A stretch of 64,000 nucleotides of DNA from Rhodobacter calidifons (GCF_011174775.1 NZ_JAANHS010000005.1:1-64000), one strand, 5' to 3'; counted from the first letter of the stretch, positions 46,826-56,087 are shown. The notes: a model not told the origin generated them from the sequence alone. Numbers and translations are program-made.

Positions 46826-46876
46826 GCCTGCTCGTTCGCCTTCGGCTCCGCCTCGGCAGGCGGTCAGCAAGGAGGC
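46826..46876 (+). repeat. Dispersed 3'-end repeat, copy 6
   Basis: GGCCTGCTCGTTCGCCTTCG and GCTCCGCCTCGGCAGGC start four bases after the trpE stop; a trailing CAGCAAGGAGGC could pair with the start. It lies between convergent genes. Confidence 0.5.
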
Positions 46877-46900
46877 ACCAAGTCCGACGACGCGCGGGTC

Positions 46901-48730
46901 TCAGTCGATCTTCATCACCGCCGTCACCGGCGCCAGGGCCACCGTCGCGGCCTTGCCCTCGACCGTCCATTCCAGCAGCGCCGCCACCGTTTCCGGCGTG
47001 GCGGTGCCGACAACGCTGACCCGGCCATCCCGCCCGGCCTTGAACACCGCCCGGTCCAGCAGCCGGCGCAACGCCACCTTGTCGCCCCCGGCGGTGTCGA
47101 GGTCGCGGAACAGCACCGCAGCCTCCAGATCCTCGCGCCGGGCGACCTGATCGGCGGCATTCAGCCCTTCGTCGCGGGTCAGAAGGCCCCGGCCCTGTGC
47201 CTTCAGGATCGGCACCACGACGCTTGCCAGCCCGCGGTTGTTCTGGAAGGCCGGATCGGCCAGATCCATCGCCGCCACGGCTTCGGGCAGACCCTGTGCC
47301 ATCGACTGGAAGGCCACTTCGACATCGGCAGGCTTGGCGCCATCGGCGATGCCGGTGACCAGCATCACCACCTCGTGCCCCGCGGCCCGGTAGATCGCCG
47401 CGTGCTCTGGCGTGGCGGGGTCCAGCGGGTCAAGCGCAAAGCTGACCGGGAAGGGCAGGGCGGCAAGGGCGGCGCGGTCAAGCTCGGGACTGCCCGGGTC
47501 GATCAGGATGATGGCCAGGGGCGGCTTGGTCCCGGCGTTCTCCCAGACTGCCGCGAACTGCGCGATCGGGCGCGGATCGGCAGGGAGGTCGGCAGGGACA
47601 TCGGCGGGGGCGGCCTCGGCCGCGGGGGGCGGCGCGGCGTTGCTGCCGCGCCGGACGACCACGCCCTGATCCTTGCCGATCAGGCCGGGCGCCGGGGCGA
47701 AGGTCGATCCCTTGCCCGCTTCGCCCGTCGCGTCGGACCTGGCCGCATCGTCGGTTCCAGGCATGCCCTCGACAACGGTGCCTGGCAGGTCCGTGTCGTC
47801 GCCCCCGGCCTCGGGTGTCGCCGGCGCGGGCGCCGTCTCGGCGGCGGGCGCTTCGGGTTCGGGCAGGGGCTCCGCCTGCGGTTGCGGTGCGGGCAGGACA
47901 GAGACCTCTGCGCCAGCTTCGGCGGCAGGGTCCGTGGCAGCCTCCGGGGCGGGCCGTTCCGCCTCCGGGCCCGGCTCTGCCGCCGGATCCTGTGCCGCTT
48001 CGCGCGCCGCCTCTGGCGCTGCGGGCAAGGCCGGCGCCTCGGCGGTGGGCGGCTTGGCCACGGCCGGTGCGGCCTCGGTCAGGGCGGACGCCGCTTCTGC
48101 GAGCGCTGTCTCCGCCGGTTCTGCCGAAGGCGCGGCGGGTGCGGGCGCGACGGCCGCCGTGTCCGGCAGCGCGGCTTCGGTCTCGATTTCCCCCGTCGCG
48201 GCAAGCCCGCCTTCGGGAGGGGCGACCGGCTCTGGCGCGACAGCCGGAGCGTCGCTGGCCGTCTCGGCCAGGGGGCCGGGCGCGGCGGCCGCGGCGGGCG
48301 GGGGAACCTCGGCCGGGACAGGGGCCGCAGCTTCGGCGACCTCGGCCGCCGGGGGTTCGGGGGCCGCCGGGGCCATCTCGGCTGCGGCAATCCCGGGCTG
48401 GATGGCGCCGGCCGGTTCGGCCACAGGCTCGGGCTCGGGTGCGGGTTCGGGCACCGGTTCAGGTGCCGGTTCGGGCGCGGGTTCCGGTTGCGCCGCGACG
48501 GCAGGCGCAGGGTCGGCCCCGGCCACGGTTGCCGTTTCCCCCGTCACGGCCGCTTCGGCATCGGCTTCGGTCGGCCCGGCTGCGGCGATCGCGCCGTCGG
48601 CTGCGACCGTGACCGGGGCGCGTGCATTGTCATTGGCGGGCGTCAGCGGCGCGACCACCGATCCGATCACCAGACCGCCCGCAACCAGAAGGCCGCCTGA
48701 AGCCATGCCGAGTAGGAATTTGCCGACCAC
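46901..48730 (-). CDS. Divergent polysaccharide deacetylase family protein with long low-complexity linker
   Basis: A 609-residue protein starting with GTG 48730, which has AGGAGG upstream. One membrane segment (about residues 8-25) is followed by some 370 residues very rich in Ala, Pro and Glu, and then a divergent polysaccharide deacetylase domain (about 400-609) with PPLAIILIDPGSPELD, FPVSFALDP, HEVVMLVTGI and RGLLTRDEGLN. The catalytic acids of classic NodB enzymes are not all apparent. The linker would span the periplasm or wall. Confidence 0.82.
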   Translation of the reverse strand: MVGKFLLGMASGGLLVAGGLVIGSVVAPLTPANDNARAPVTVAADGAIAAAGPTEADAEAAVTGETATVAGADPAPAVAAQPEPAPEPAPEPVPEPAPEPEPVAEPAGAIQPGIAAAEMAPAAPEPPAAEVAEAAAPVPAEVPPPAAAAAPGPLAETASDAPAVAPEPVAPPEGGLAATGEIETEAALPDTAAVAPAPAAPSAEPAETALAEAASALTEAAPAVAKPPTAEAPALPAAPEAAREAAQDPAAEPGPEAERPAPEAATDPAAEAGAEVSVLPAPQPQAEPLPEPEAPAAETAPAPATPEAGGDDTDLPGTVVEGMPGTDDAARSDATGEAGKGSTFAPAPGLIGKDQGVVVRRGSNAAPPPAAEAAPADVPADLPADPRPIAQFAAVWENAGTKPPLAIILIDPGSPELDRAALAALPFPVSFALDPLDPATPEHAAIYRAAGHEVVMLVTGIADGAKPADVEVAFQSMAQGLPEAVAAMDLADPAFQNNRGLASVVVPILKAQGRGLLTRDEGLNAADQVARREDLEAAVLFRDLDTAGGDKVALRRLLDRAVFKAGRDGRVSVVGTATPETVAALLEWTVEGKAATVALAPVTAVMKID

Positions 48731-48965
48731 CTCTGCCTCCTGCTCCCGCCCCTGGGCGCGGACCGGACAGGGCCATCGTTTCGCGCCTGCCCGACCCCGC
48801 CCGCCGGTTCGCCCGGCGTCCTGTCCCTGATCTGCGGGCAGTATAGCCTGCGGTTGCGCAGCCTTCACCCCTTTTTGTCCTGCCGTCAATATCTTGCGCG
48901 GCATCTGCGGCCCGGCTGCATGATCGACGCAAGCGGCGGGGGCCAACAGGCGAGGGCAGGGGAAG

Positions 48966-49039
48966 TGGAGGCGGGTACCGGAATCGAACCGGTCTACACG
49001 GATTTGCAATCCGCTGCGTAACCTCTCCGCCAACCCGCC
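48966..49039 (-). tRNA. tRNA-Cys (anticodon GCA)
   Basis: The minus strand gives a 74-base tRNA: acceptor GGCGGGT with ACCCGCC, discriminator T as usual for tRNA-Cys, encoded CCA, anticodon loop TTGCAAA (GCA), and T arm GGTTCGATTCC. Confidence 0.95.
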
Positions 49040-49173
49040 GCGAAGCTGGGGACGGGATAGCCGAAGCCACCGGGCTCTGCAAGGGCAATGGCGGGGCAAT
49101 CCGCCCCGGGCGGGCTTGACTTGCACCGGGTCGGCGCGGATTGTCCGGCGCAAGCGCGCAGGGAAGGGCTTTC

Positions 49174-50187
49174 GTGCAGAGGATCCTCATCACCGGGACG
49201 GCCGGCTTCATCGGCTTCCACCTCGCGCGGCATCTTCTGGCGGCCGGCCACCGGGTGCACGGCTATGACGGCATGACCCCCTATTACGACGTGACGCTGA
49301 AACAGCGGCGCCACGCGATCCTGCGCGATCTGCCCGGTTTTTCCGCGACCGAAGCGATGCTGGAGGACATGGCGACGCTGACCCGCGTGGCCGGGGATTT
49401 CGCCCCGGATGCCATCATCCACCTCGCCGCACAGGCCGGGGTCCGCTACAGCCTGACCCATCCCCGCTCCTACATCGAGACCAATTTCACCGGCAGTTTC
49501 AACGTGCTGGAGATCGCGAAGGAACAGCAGGTCAGGCACCTGATGATCGCCTCCACCTCCTCGGTCTACGGCGCCAGCCCCGAAATGCCGTTTCGTGAAA
49601 CCGACCGCACCGATCATCCGCTGACGGTCTATGCCGCAACCAAGAAGGCGGTCGAGGCGCTGTCGCATTCCTACGCCCATCTCTGGGGCCTGCCGGTCAC
49701 GCTCTTCCGCTTCTTCACCGTTTACGGCGCCTGGGGGCGGCCCGACCTGGCCTATTTCAAGTTCACCAGGGCCATCCTCGAAGGCAAGCCCATCGACGTC
49801 TACAACCATGGCGAGCTCTGGCGCGACTTCACCGCCGTCGAGGACCTGGTCGAGGGCGTCACCCGCCTTCTGTCCCTTGCGCCGCCACTGCCGGAGGCAC
49901 GCGGCATCCCGGTCGAGGGCGACAGCCTCAGCCCGGTCGCGCCGCACCGGATCGTCAACATCGGCAATTCGGACAGGATCCACCTGCTGGACTTCATCCG
50001 CACGCTGGAAACCCTGCTCGACCGGAAGGCGACCTGCAATTTCCTGCCGATGCAGCCCGGAGATGTCCCCGCGACCTGGGCGGATTGCTCGCTTTTGCAG
50101 CGACTGACCGGTTTCCGTCCCGCAACCGATCTTTCAGTCGGCCTCAAGCCCTTTGTGGACTGGTATCGCAGCTACTACCGGGTGTAA
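49174..50187 (+). CDS. UDP-glucuronate 4-epimerase-like NAD-dependent epimerase
   Basis: A 337-residue short-chain epimerase: GTAGFIGFHLA for NAD near residue 9, LAAQAGVRYSL, STSSVYG and the catalytic YAATKKA (Tyr and Lys), with FFTVYGAWGRPDLA typical of UDP-glucuronate epimerases making UDP-galacturonate for surface polysaccharide. GTG 49174 has GGGAAGGG upstream. It is followed 3 bases later by TauR-like sites but belongs to a different pathway. Confidence 0.88.
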   Translation: MQRILITGTAGFIGFHLARHLLAAGHRVHGYDGMTPYYDVTLKQRRHAILRDLPGFSATEAMLEDMATLTRVAGDFAPDAIIHLAAQAGVRYSLTHPRSYIETNFTGSFNVLEIAKEQQVRHLMIASTSSVYGASPEMPFRETDRTDHPLTVYAATKKAVEALSHSYAHLWGLPVTLFRFFTVYGAWGRPDLAYFKFTRAILEGKPIDVYNHGELWRDFTAVEDLVEGVTRLLSLAPPLPEARGIPVEGDSLSPVAPHRIVNIGNSDRIHLLDFIRTLETLLDRKATCNFLPMQPGDVPATWADCSLLQRLTGFRPATDLSVGLKPFVDWYRSYYRV

Positions 50188-50190
50188 GGT

Positions 50191-50223
50191 CTGGCCATAA
50201 CGGCGGCATGGGTCTGGTCCTAA
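50191..50223 (+). promoter_or_regulatory. Probable TauR operator before tpa
   Basis: Two direct repeats, CTGGCCATAA (50191-50200) and CTGGTCCTAA (50214-50223), start 23 bases apart. They match the CTGGACYTAA sites reported, as I recall, for the R. capsulatus TauR activator. The place, about 60-90 bases before the tpa start, suits an activator. Confidence 0.7.
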
Positions 50224-50282
50224 CGAAGACTGGCAAGATGCGGGATCATGCCGCGCAGATCGAACCGAAAGGATGTCCTCCC

Positions 50283-51662
50283 GTGGAAGACTATGCAGGC
50301 CTGAACGACATCGGCGCCGTGGTCGAGGCCGACCGCGCGCATGTCTGGCACCATCTGTCGCAGCACAAGCAGTACGAAACCGTCGATCCCCGCGTCATCG
50401 TCGAGGGCAAGGGGATGCGGGTCTGGGATGCCAGGGGCAAGGAGCACATCGACGCGGTCTCCGGCGGGGTCTGGACCGTGAACGTGGGCTACGGCCGCGA
50501 ACGGATCGCCAATGCCGTCCGCGACCAGCTTTTGAAGCTGAACTATTTCGCCGGCTCCGCGGGGTCGATCCCCGGGGCCATGTTCTCCAAGGCCTTGACC
50601 GAGAAGATGCCGGGCCTGACCCGCGTCTACTATAACAACTCGGGCTCCGAAGCGAACGAGAAGGTGTACAAGATGGTGCGCCAGATCGCGCATCGTCACC
50701 ATGGCGGCAGGAAGTGGAAGATCCTCTACCGCGACCGCGACTACCACGGCACCACCATCGCCGCGCTTGCCACCTCGGGCCAGGACCAGCGCGCGATGCA
50801 GTACGGGCCCTTCCCCGATGGCTTCGTCCGCGTGCCGCATTGCCTGGAATACCGCAAGCAGTGGGACGTGGAGAACTACGGCCAGCGCGCCGCTGACGCG
50901 ATCGAGGAAGTCATCCTGCGCGAAGGCCCCGACACGGTCGGCTGCCTGATCCTGGAACCCGTGACCGCCGGCGGCGGCGTCATCGTCCCGCCCCAGGGCT
51001 ATTGGGAGCGGGTGCAGGACATCTGCAAGAAATACAACATCCTCCTGGCCATCGACGAGGTCGTCTGCGGCGTGGGCCGCACCGGCACCTGGTTCGGCTA
51101 TCAGCACTACGGGATCAAACCGGACTTCGTGACCATGGCCAAGGGGGTGGCCTCGGGCTACGCCGCGATTTCCTGCACCGTGACCACCGAGGCCGTGTTC
51201 GAGATGTTCAAGGACGACGCCTCGGATCCGCTCAGCTATTTCCGTGACATCTCCACCTTCGGCGGCTGCACCGCGGGCCCGGCGGCAGCCTTGGAGAACA
51301 TGAAGATCATCGAGGAAGAGGGCCTGTTGCAGAACACGCTCGCCATGGGCGACTACTGCCTCGACCGCTTGCGCGCGCTCATGGACAAGCACAAGGTCAT
51401 CGGCGACGTCCGCGGCAAGGGCCTGTTCCTCGGGGCGGAACTGGTGGCGGATCGCACCACCAAGGAGCCGATGGACGAGAAGAGGGTCCAGGCCGTCGTC
51501 GCCGACTGCATGGCGCAGGGGGTGATCATCGGCGCCACGAACCGCTCGTTGCCGGGGATGAACAACACCCTCTGCCTGTCGCCCGCGCTGATCGCGACGA
51601 AGGACGACATCGACGAGATCACCACCGCGATCGACGGCGCGCTGACGCGGGTGTTCGGGTAG
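50283..51662 (+). CDS. tpa: Taurine--pyruvate aminotransferase
   Basis: A 459-residue class III PLP enzyme that converts taurine and pyruvate to sulfoacetaldehyde and alanine. It has DAVSGGVWTVNVGYGRE, NNSGSEANEKVYKM, YHGTTIAALA, LAIDEVVCGVGRTGTWF and the PLP lysine in TMAKGVASGYAA (Lys near 291). Naming rests on motif pattern plus linkage to tauR and xsc. GTG 50283 is preferred to ATG 50238 because AAAGGA precedes it and the TauR sites leave room for a promoter. Confidence 0.9.
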   Translation: MEDYAGLNDIGAVVEADRAHVWHHLSQHKQYETVDPRVIVEGKGMRVWDARGKEHIDAVSGGVWTVNVGYGRERIANAVRDQLLKLNYFAGSAGSIPGAMFSKALTEKMPGLTRVYYNNSGSEANEKVYKMVRQIAHRHHGGRKWKILYRDRDYHGTTIAALATSGQDQRAMQYGPFPDGFVRVPHCLEYRKQWDVENYGQRAADAIEEVILREGPDTVGCLILEPVTAGGGVIVPPQGYWERVQDICKKYNILLAIDEVVCGVGRTGTWFGYQHYGIKPDFVTMAKGVASGYAAISCTVTTEAVFEMFKDDASDPLSYFRDISTFGGCTAGPAAALENMKIIEEEGLLQNTLAMGDYCLDRLRALMDKHKVIGDVRGKGLFLGAELVADRTTKEPMDEKRVQAVVADCMAQGVIIGATNRSLPGMNNTLCLSPALIATKDDIDEITTAIDGALTRVFG

Positions 51663-51810
51663 GGACTTAGGCCCATTGCGGGCGGCGAGGGTGTCCGGGA
51701 ACGGGCACCCCCGCCCAGTCCTGCCGCGTAGGGTGCGCTACAGCGCGCCGGCCCTCGCGATTCGCCAGTCATGGTTAACCCCGCGAATGCCCGACAGGGT
51801 GCCATACGCT

Positions 51811-51842
51811 TGCCAGACGCATGGCAGACAGATGCCAGACGC
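51811..51842 (+). repeat. Direct repeat in the region upstream of tauR
   Basis: TGCCAGACGC occurs at 51811-51820 and 51833-51842, 22 bases apart, within the 294-base gap between tpa and tauR. Read on the other strand it contains CTGGCA. The rest of the gap has a weak hairpin near 51687-51712 and no gene I can support. Confidence 0.5.
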
Positions 51843-51956
51843 TGCCTTGTCCGATGGCGGACCCGATCAACAGCGCGTTCTGAAGGGGATACCCGCGGGG
51901 TTTCGACGTGACCTTTGGCTTGACTTCCCTTCCCGACCGGCCCCCAAACTGGACTC

Positions 51957-53411
51957 ATGCCCGCCATCCCCGTCGAAGCCTTCTACCTGACCCCCGGAGC
52001 CTCCGGTTCCCTGCAACAGCAGATCAGGACCATGGTCACGCAAGGCATCCTCTCCGGCCGCTTCAGGCCCGGCAGCCGGATGCCCTCGTCGCGCGGCTTG
52101 GCCGAACACCTCGGCGTCAGCCGGATCACCGTGACGCTCGCCTATGCCGATCTCGTCTCCTCCGACTACCTCACCTCGGCGGGGCGGTCGGGCTATTTCG
52201 TCTCGGACACCGCCCCCCTCGCGCCCGAATTCCCCGAAGGGCCGCCCCGGGCCGAGGCCATCGATTTCAAGGCCCTGACCGGCGGCCGCTTCACGCGCAC
52301 CCCGCGCGTCGAACGGCCCGAGGACTGGGACCGCTACCCCTTTCCCTTCATCTACGGCCAGGCCGACCCGACGCTCTTCGACCACCAGAACTGGCGGCAA
52401 TGCGCCCTGCGCGCGCTCGGCAAACGCGACTTTGCGGCGCTGACCACCGACTATTACGACCGCGACGACCCCCTGCTGATCCAGGAGCTTCTGCGCACCA
52501 TCCTCCCCCGCCGCGGCATCGCCGCCCGCGAGGATGAGGTCCTTCTGACCCTCGGCGCCCAGAACGCGCTGTGGATCGCCGCCACCACGCTGCTCGGCCC
52601 CGGTCGCCGCGCCGTGGTGGAAAACCCCGGCTACCCCGCCTGGCGCGCCATCGTCGCGGCAACGGGGGCCACGGCGATCCCGGTGGATGTCGATGCCCAG
52701 GGCCTGCCCGTGCAAACCATTGATGCAGATGTGATTTTCACCACCCCTTCGCATCAGTGCCCGACCAACGCCACCATGCCGGTGGACCGACGCGTGGCGC
52801 TTCTGGGGGCCGCAGAGGCGCAAGGCGCAATCCTCATCGAAGACGACTACGAATTCGAGATGTCCTTCCTGAAGCCCGTCGCCCCGGCGCTGAAGTCGCT
52901 CGACCGGAACGGCAGGGTGATCTATGCCGGGTCCTTCTCGAAATCCGTCTTTCCCGGCCTGCGGCTCGGCTACCTCGTCGGCCCCCCCGGCTTAATCGCC
53001 GAGGCGCGGGCGCTGCGGGGCCTGATGCTGAAACACCCGCCCGGCCATATCCAGCGGACCGTGGCCTATTTTCTCGGCCTCGGCCACTACGATGCCCTCG
53101 TCAACCGGATGAAGAACGCCTACCGCCGCCGCCGCCAGATGATGTCCGAGGCCATCGCCGCCGAGGGTCTCACCGTGGCAGGTCAGGGCGGCTTCGGCGG
53201 ATCGAGCTTCTGGATGCGTGCGCCCGAGGGTCTGGATACCGAACAACTGGCCCTGGCCTTGCGCGGCGAAGGCGTCCTGATCGAACCGGGCCGCGCCTTC
53301 TTTGCCGGGGACGGCCCGCGCAATTTCTTCCGGCTGGCCTATTCCTCCATCGCCCCGCAACGCATCCCCGAGGGCATCGCACGGATCGCCCGGGCGGTAG
53401 CGCGTCGATGA
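51957..53411 (+). CDS. tauR: MocR-type regulator of taurine utilisation
   Basis: A 484-residue protein: N-terminal GntR-like winged helix (GSLQQQIRTMVTQGILSGRF...PSSRGLAEHLGVSRITVTLAY, about residues 15-70) fused to a fold-type I aminotransferase domain (about 115-484) with IIFTTPSHQCP-like VIFTTPSHQCPTNATMP, EDDYEFE and the PLP lysine in GSFSKSVFPGLRLGY. In R. capsulatus TauR activates tpa and related genes. The internal position between tpa and xsc fits that role. ATG 51957 overlaps a CTGGACTCAT. Confidence 0.92.
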   Translation: MPAIPVEAFYLTPGASGSLQQQIRTMVTQGILSGRFRPGSRMPSSRGLAEHLGVSRITVTLAYADLVSSDYLTSAGRSGYFVSDTAPLAPEFPEGPPRAEAIDFKALTGGRFTRTPRVERPEDWDRYPFPFIYGQADPTLFDHQNWRQCALRALGKRDFAALTTDYYDRDDPLLIQELLRTILPRRGIAAREDEVLLTLGAQNALWIAATTLLGPGRRAVVENPGYPAWRAIVAATGATAIPVDVDAQGLPVQTIDADVIFTTPSHQCPTNATMPVDRRVALLGAAEAQGAILIEDDYEFEMSFLKPVAPALKSLDRNGRVIYAGSFSKSVFPGLRLGYLVGPPGLIAEARALRGLMLKHPPGHIQRTVAYFLGLGHYDALVNRMKNAYRRRRQMMSEAIAAEGLTVAGQGGFGGSSFWMRAPEGLDTEQLALALRGEGVLIEPGRAFFAGDGPRNFFRLAYSSIAPQRIPEGIARIARAVARR

Positions 53412-53419
53412 CGTCCTGA

Positions 53420-53461
53420 CGCCCCGCTGGCGACGCGAAGCCGAAGGCGCGAAGCAGGGGC
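53420..53461 (+). repeat. Dispersed 3'-end repeat, copy 7 (one arm, opposite orientation)
   Basis: GCCCCGCTGGCGACGCGAAG and CCGAAGGCGCGAAGCAGGGGC lie eight bases after the tauR stop. It resembles the revcomp of the left arm of copies 2 and 3, and has GCCCC...GGGGC ends that can pair. Confidence 0.5.
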
Positions 53462-53466
53462 GGTCG

Positions 53467-53499
53467 CTGGCCATACCGGGGCGCATGAACTGGCCCTAA
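53467..53499 (+). promoter_or_regulatory. Probable TauR operator before xsc
   Basis: CTGGCCATAC (53467-53476) and CTGGCCCTAA (53490-53499) are direct repeats 23 bases apart, the same spacing as before tpa. A third, weaker copy CTGGCCTTAT lies at 53534-53543. They lie 73-105 bases before the xsc start. Confidence 0.68.
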
Positions 53500-53571
53500 G
53501 CTCGGTCTCGGCGCCGCTGTAGGCTGCGAGTGACTGGCCTTATCGGGCCGATCGGGACATGGAGAAGTGCG

Positions 53572-55347
53572 ATGAAGATGACGACAGAGGAAGCCTTTGT
53601 TAAGGTTCTTCAGCTACATGGCATCGAACACGCCTTCGGCATCATCGGCAGTGCCTTCATGCCGATCTCTGACCTGTTTCCCAAGGCCGGGATCACCTTC
53701 TGGGACTGCGCCCACGAAGGGTCCGGGGGCATGATGGCCGACGGGTTCACCCGCGCCTCGGGCAGGATGTGCATGATGATTGCCCAGAACGGGCCGGGCA
53801 TCACCAACTTCGTGACGGCGGTCAAGACGGCCTACTGGAACCACACGCCGCTGCTGCTGGTCACCCCGCAGGCCGCGAACAAGACGATCGGGATGGGCGG
53901 CTTTCAGGAAGTGGAGCAGATGGCGCTGTTCCGCGACATGGTCTGCTATCAGGAGGAGGTCCGCGATCCCTCCCGCATGGCCGAGGTGTTGAACCGCGTG
54001 ATCCTGCAAGCCAAGCGTCAATCGGCCCCGGCACAGATCAACGTGCCGCGGGATTTCTGGACGCAGGTCATCGACATCGCCCTGCCCGCGGTGGTGGAGT
54101 TCGAGCGCCCCTCGGGCGGTGAGGAGGCCATCGCCCGGGCGGCGCAGCTTTTGTCCGGCGCGAAGTTCCCGGTGATCCTGAACGGCGCGGGCGTGGTGAT
54201 CGGGGGGGCGATCCCGGCCTCGATGGCCCTTGCCGAACGCCTGACCGCCCCGGTCTGCGTCGGCTATCAGCACAACGACGCCTTCCCCGGCTCGCACCCC
54301 CTGTTCGCGGGGCCGCTCGGCTATAACGGGTCGAAGGCGGCGATGGAACTGATCGCGCAGGCGGATGTGGTGCTGGCGCTCGGGACGCGGCTCAACCCCT
54401 TCTCGACCCTGCCGGGCTATGGCATCGACTACTGGCCGAAGGGCGCGAAGGTGATCCAGGTGGACATCAACCCGAACCGGATCGGCCTGACCAAACCCGT
54501 GACGGTGGGGATCGTGGGCGATGCGAAGAAGGTGGCCGAGGGGATCCTCGCGCGCCTCTCCAAGACCGCGGGCGATGCGGGGCGAGAGGAGCGCAAGGCC
54601 TTGATCGCGCAGAAGAAATCGGCCTGGGCGCAGGAACTGGCCTCGATGGACCATGAACAGGACGATCCCGGAACCACCTGGAACGAACGCGCCCGCAAGG
54701 CCAAACCCGACTGGATGAGCCCCCGGATGGCCTGGCGCGCGATCCAGGCGGCGCTGCCGCGCGAGGCGATCATCTCCTCCGACATCGGCAACAACTGCGC
54801 CATCGGCAACGCCTATCCCAGCTTCGAGGCGGGGCGGAAATACCTCGCCCCCGGCCTTTTCGGCCCCTGCGGCTATGGCCTGCCCGCCATCGTGGGCGCC
54901 AAGATCGCCTGCCCCGACACGCCCGTGGTGGGCTTTGCCGGGGACGGAGCCTTCGGCATCGCGGTGACGGAACTCACCGCCATCGGCCGCCCGGAATGGC
55001 CCGCGATCACCATGGTCGTCTTCCGCAACTACCAGTGGGGGGCGGAAAAGCGGAACTCGACGCTGTGGTATGACGACAATTTCGTCGGGACCGAGCTGAA
55101 CGAGCAGGTGTCCTATGCCGGGATCGCGCGCGCCTGCGGTCTTCAGGGCGTGGTCGCGCGGACGATGGAGGAGCTGACGGCGGCGCTGCGGCAAGCCATC
55201 GAGGACCAGATGAGCCACGGCAAGACGACCCTGATCGAGGCGCTCATCAACCAGGAACTGGGCGAGCCCTTCCGCCGCGACGCGATGAAGAAGCCGGTCG
55301 AGGTCGCGGGGATCTCGAAAGCCGACATGCGGCCGCAGGTCGTCTGA
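53572..55347 (+). CDS. xsc: Sulfoacetaldehyde acetyltransferase
   Basis: A 591-residue thiamine diphosphate enzyme that cleaves sulfoacetaldehyde with phosphate to acetyl phosphate and sulfite. It has the ThDP-activating glutamate in AHEGSGGMMADGF (near residue 51), GFQEVEQMALFRDMV, and the ThDP and Mg motif GDGAFGIAVTELTA...VVFRNYQWGAEK (about 456-485), with the sulfonate-specific NYQWGAEKRN pattern. GGAGAAG precedes ATG 53572. It overlaps the TSUP gene by TGATG. Confidence 0.95.
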   Translation: MKMTTEEAFVKVLQLHGIEHAFGIIGSAFMPISDLFPKAGITFWDCAHEGSGGMMADGFTRASGRMCMMIAQNGPGITNFVTAVKTAYWNHTPLLLVTPQAANKTIGMGGFQEVEQMALFRDMVCYQEEVRDPSRMAEVLNRVILQAKRQSAPAQINVPRDFWTQVIDIALPAVVEFERPSGGEEAIARAAQLLSGAKFPVILNGAGVVIGGAIPASMALAERLTAPVCVGYQHNDAFPGSHPLFAGPLGYNGSKAAMELIAQADVVLALGTRLNPFSTLPGYGIDYWPKGAKVIQVDINPNRIGLTKPVTVGIVGDAKKVAEGILARLSKTAGDAGREERKALIAQKKSAWAQELASMDHEQDDPGTTWNERARKAKPDWMSPRMAWRAIQAALPREAIISSDIGNNCAIGNAYPSFEAGRKYLAPGLFGPCGYGLPAIVGAKIACPDTPVVGFAGDGAFGIAVTELTAIGRPEWPAITMVVFRNYQWGAEKRNSTLWYDDNFVGTELNEQVSYAGIARACGLQGVVARTMEELTAALRQAIEDQMSHGKTTLIEALINQELGEPFRRDAMKKPVEVAGISKADMRPQVV

Positions 55348-56087
55348 TGCCCTATGACCTTGGCCCCGGCGCGCTGGTCTGGCTCGCCGTGGCCTGTCTG
55401 GTGGCCGGGTTCGTGCGGGGCTATTCGGGGTTCGGCTTCTCGGCCCTGCTGATCGCGGCATCAAGTCTTGTTACCAATCCGCTGAACTTCGTGGCCGTTG
55501 TGGTCATTCTGGAAACGGTAATGTCCCTCCAACATGCCAAAGGGGCGGGGCCGGATGTGGACTGGCGTCGGGTCGGCTGGCTTCTGGGCGGGGCGGCGGT
55601 CGGATTGCCGCTGGGCCTCTGGGTCCTGACCGGGGTCAGCGAGAACACCGGGCGGGCGGTTGTGTCGGGCTATGTCCTGCTGATGTGCGTCGTGCTGCTG
55701 GCGGGGTGGCGGCTTGCGGCCGAGGTCAAGGGGGCGGGAAACGGGCTGGCGGGGGTCATCTCGGGCCTGGCCAATGCGCCCGGCATGGGGGGGCTGCCGG
55801 TGGCGGCCTTCTTCGCCGCGCAGCCGATGCCCGCATCGGTGTTCCGGGCCACGCTGATCGCCTATTTCCCGCTTCTCGACCTCTACTCGGCGCCGCTCTA
55901 CTGGCTGGCCGGGCTGGTGACCTGGGACACGCTCTGGGCCGCGCTCATCGCGCTGCCCGTGACGCTGTTCGGCAACTGGCTCGGGGGGCGGCACTTCTTC
56001 GGCACCGACCCGCAGGAGTTCCGCCGCTTTGCCATCGTCCTGCTTGCCGGGCTGGCCGCACTCGGGCTGGGAAAGGCGCTGCTCTGA
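55347..56087 (+). CDS. TauE/SafE (TSUP) family permease
   Basis: A 246-residue membrane protein with about seven or eight membrane helices and the family start FVRGYSGFGFSALLIAA. TauE-type proteins are thought to export sulfite, sulfate or sulfoacetate during sulfonate use. The one-base overlap with xsc (TGATG) and the two-base overlap with ackA place it in the sulfonate operon, so sulfite or sulfate export is the likely job (inference). Confidence 0.85.
   Translation: MPYDLGPGALVWLAVACLVAGFVRGYSGFGFSALLIAASSLVTNPLNFVAVVVILETVMSLQHAKGAGPDVDWRRVGWLLGGAAVGLPLGLWVLTGVSENTGRAVVSGYVLLMCVVLLAGWRLAAEVKGAGNGLAGVISGLANAPGMGGLPVAAFFAAQPMPASVFRATLIAYFPLLDLYSAPLYWLAGLVTWDTLWAALIALPVTLFGNWLGGRHFFGTDPQEFRRFAIVLLAGLAALGLGKALL

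Noticed and set aside
47673-48830. Long plus-strand frames rich in Ala, Gly and Ser
   Set aside because: They mirror the Ala/Pro/Glu linker of the minus-strand deacetylase protein and have no plausible start or domain.
50238-50282. ATG 50238 as start of tpa
   Set aside because: It lies only 15 bases after the TauR-like repeats, leaving no room for a promoter, and the added residues do not resemble the usual N-terminus.
51663-51956. A possible small gene between tpa and tauR
   Set aside because: Short frames lack ribosome sites and recognisable features; only the direct repeat and a weak hairpin are notable.
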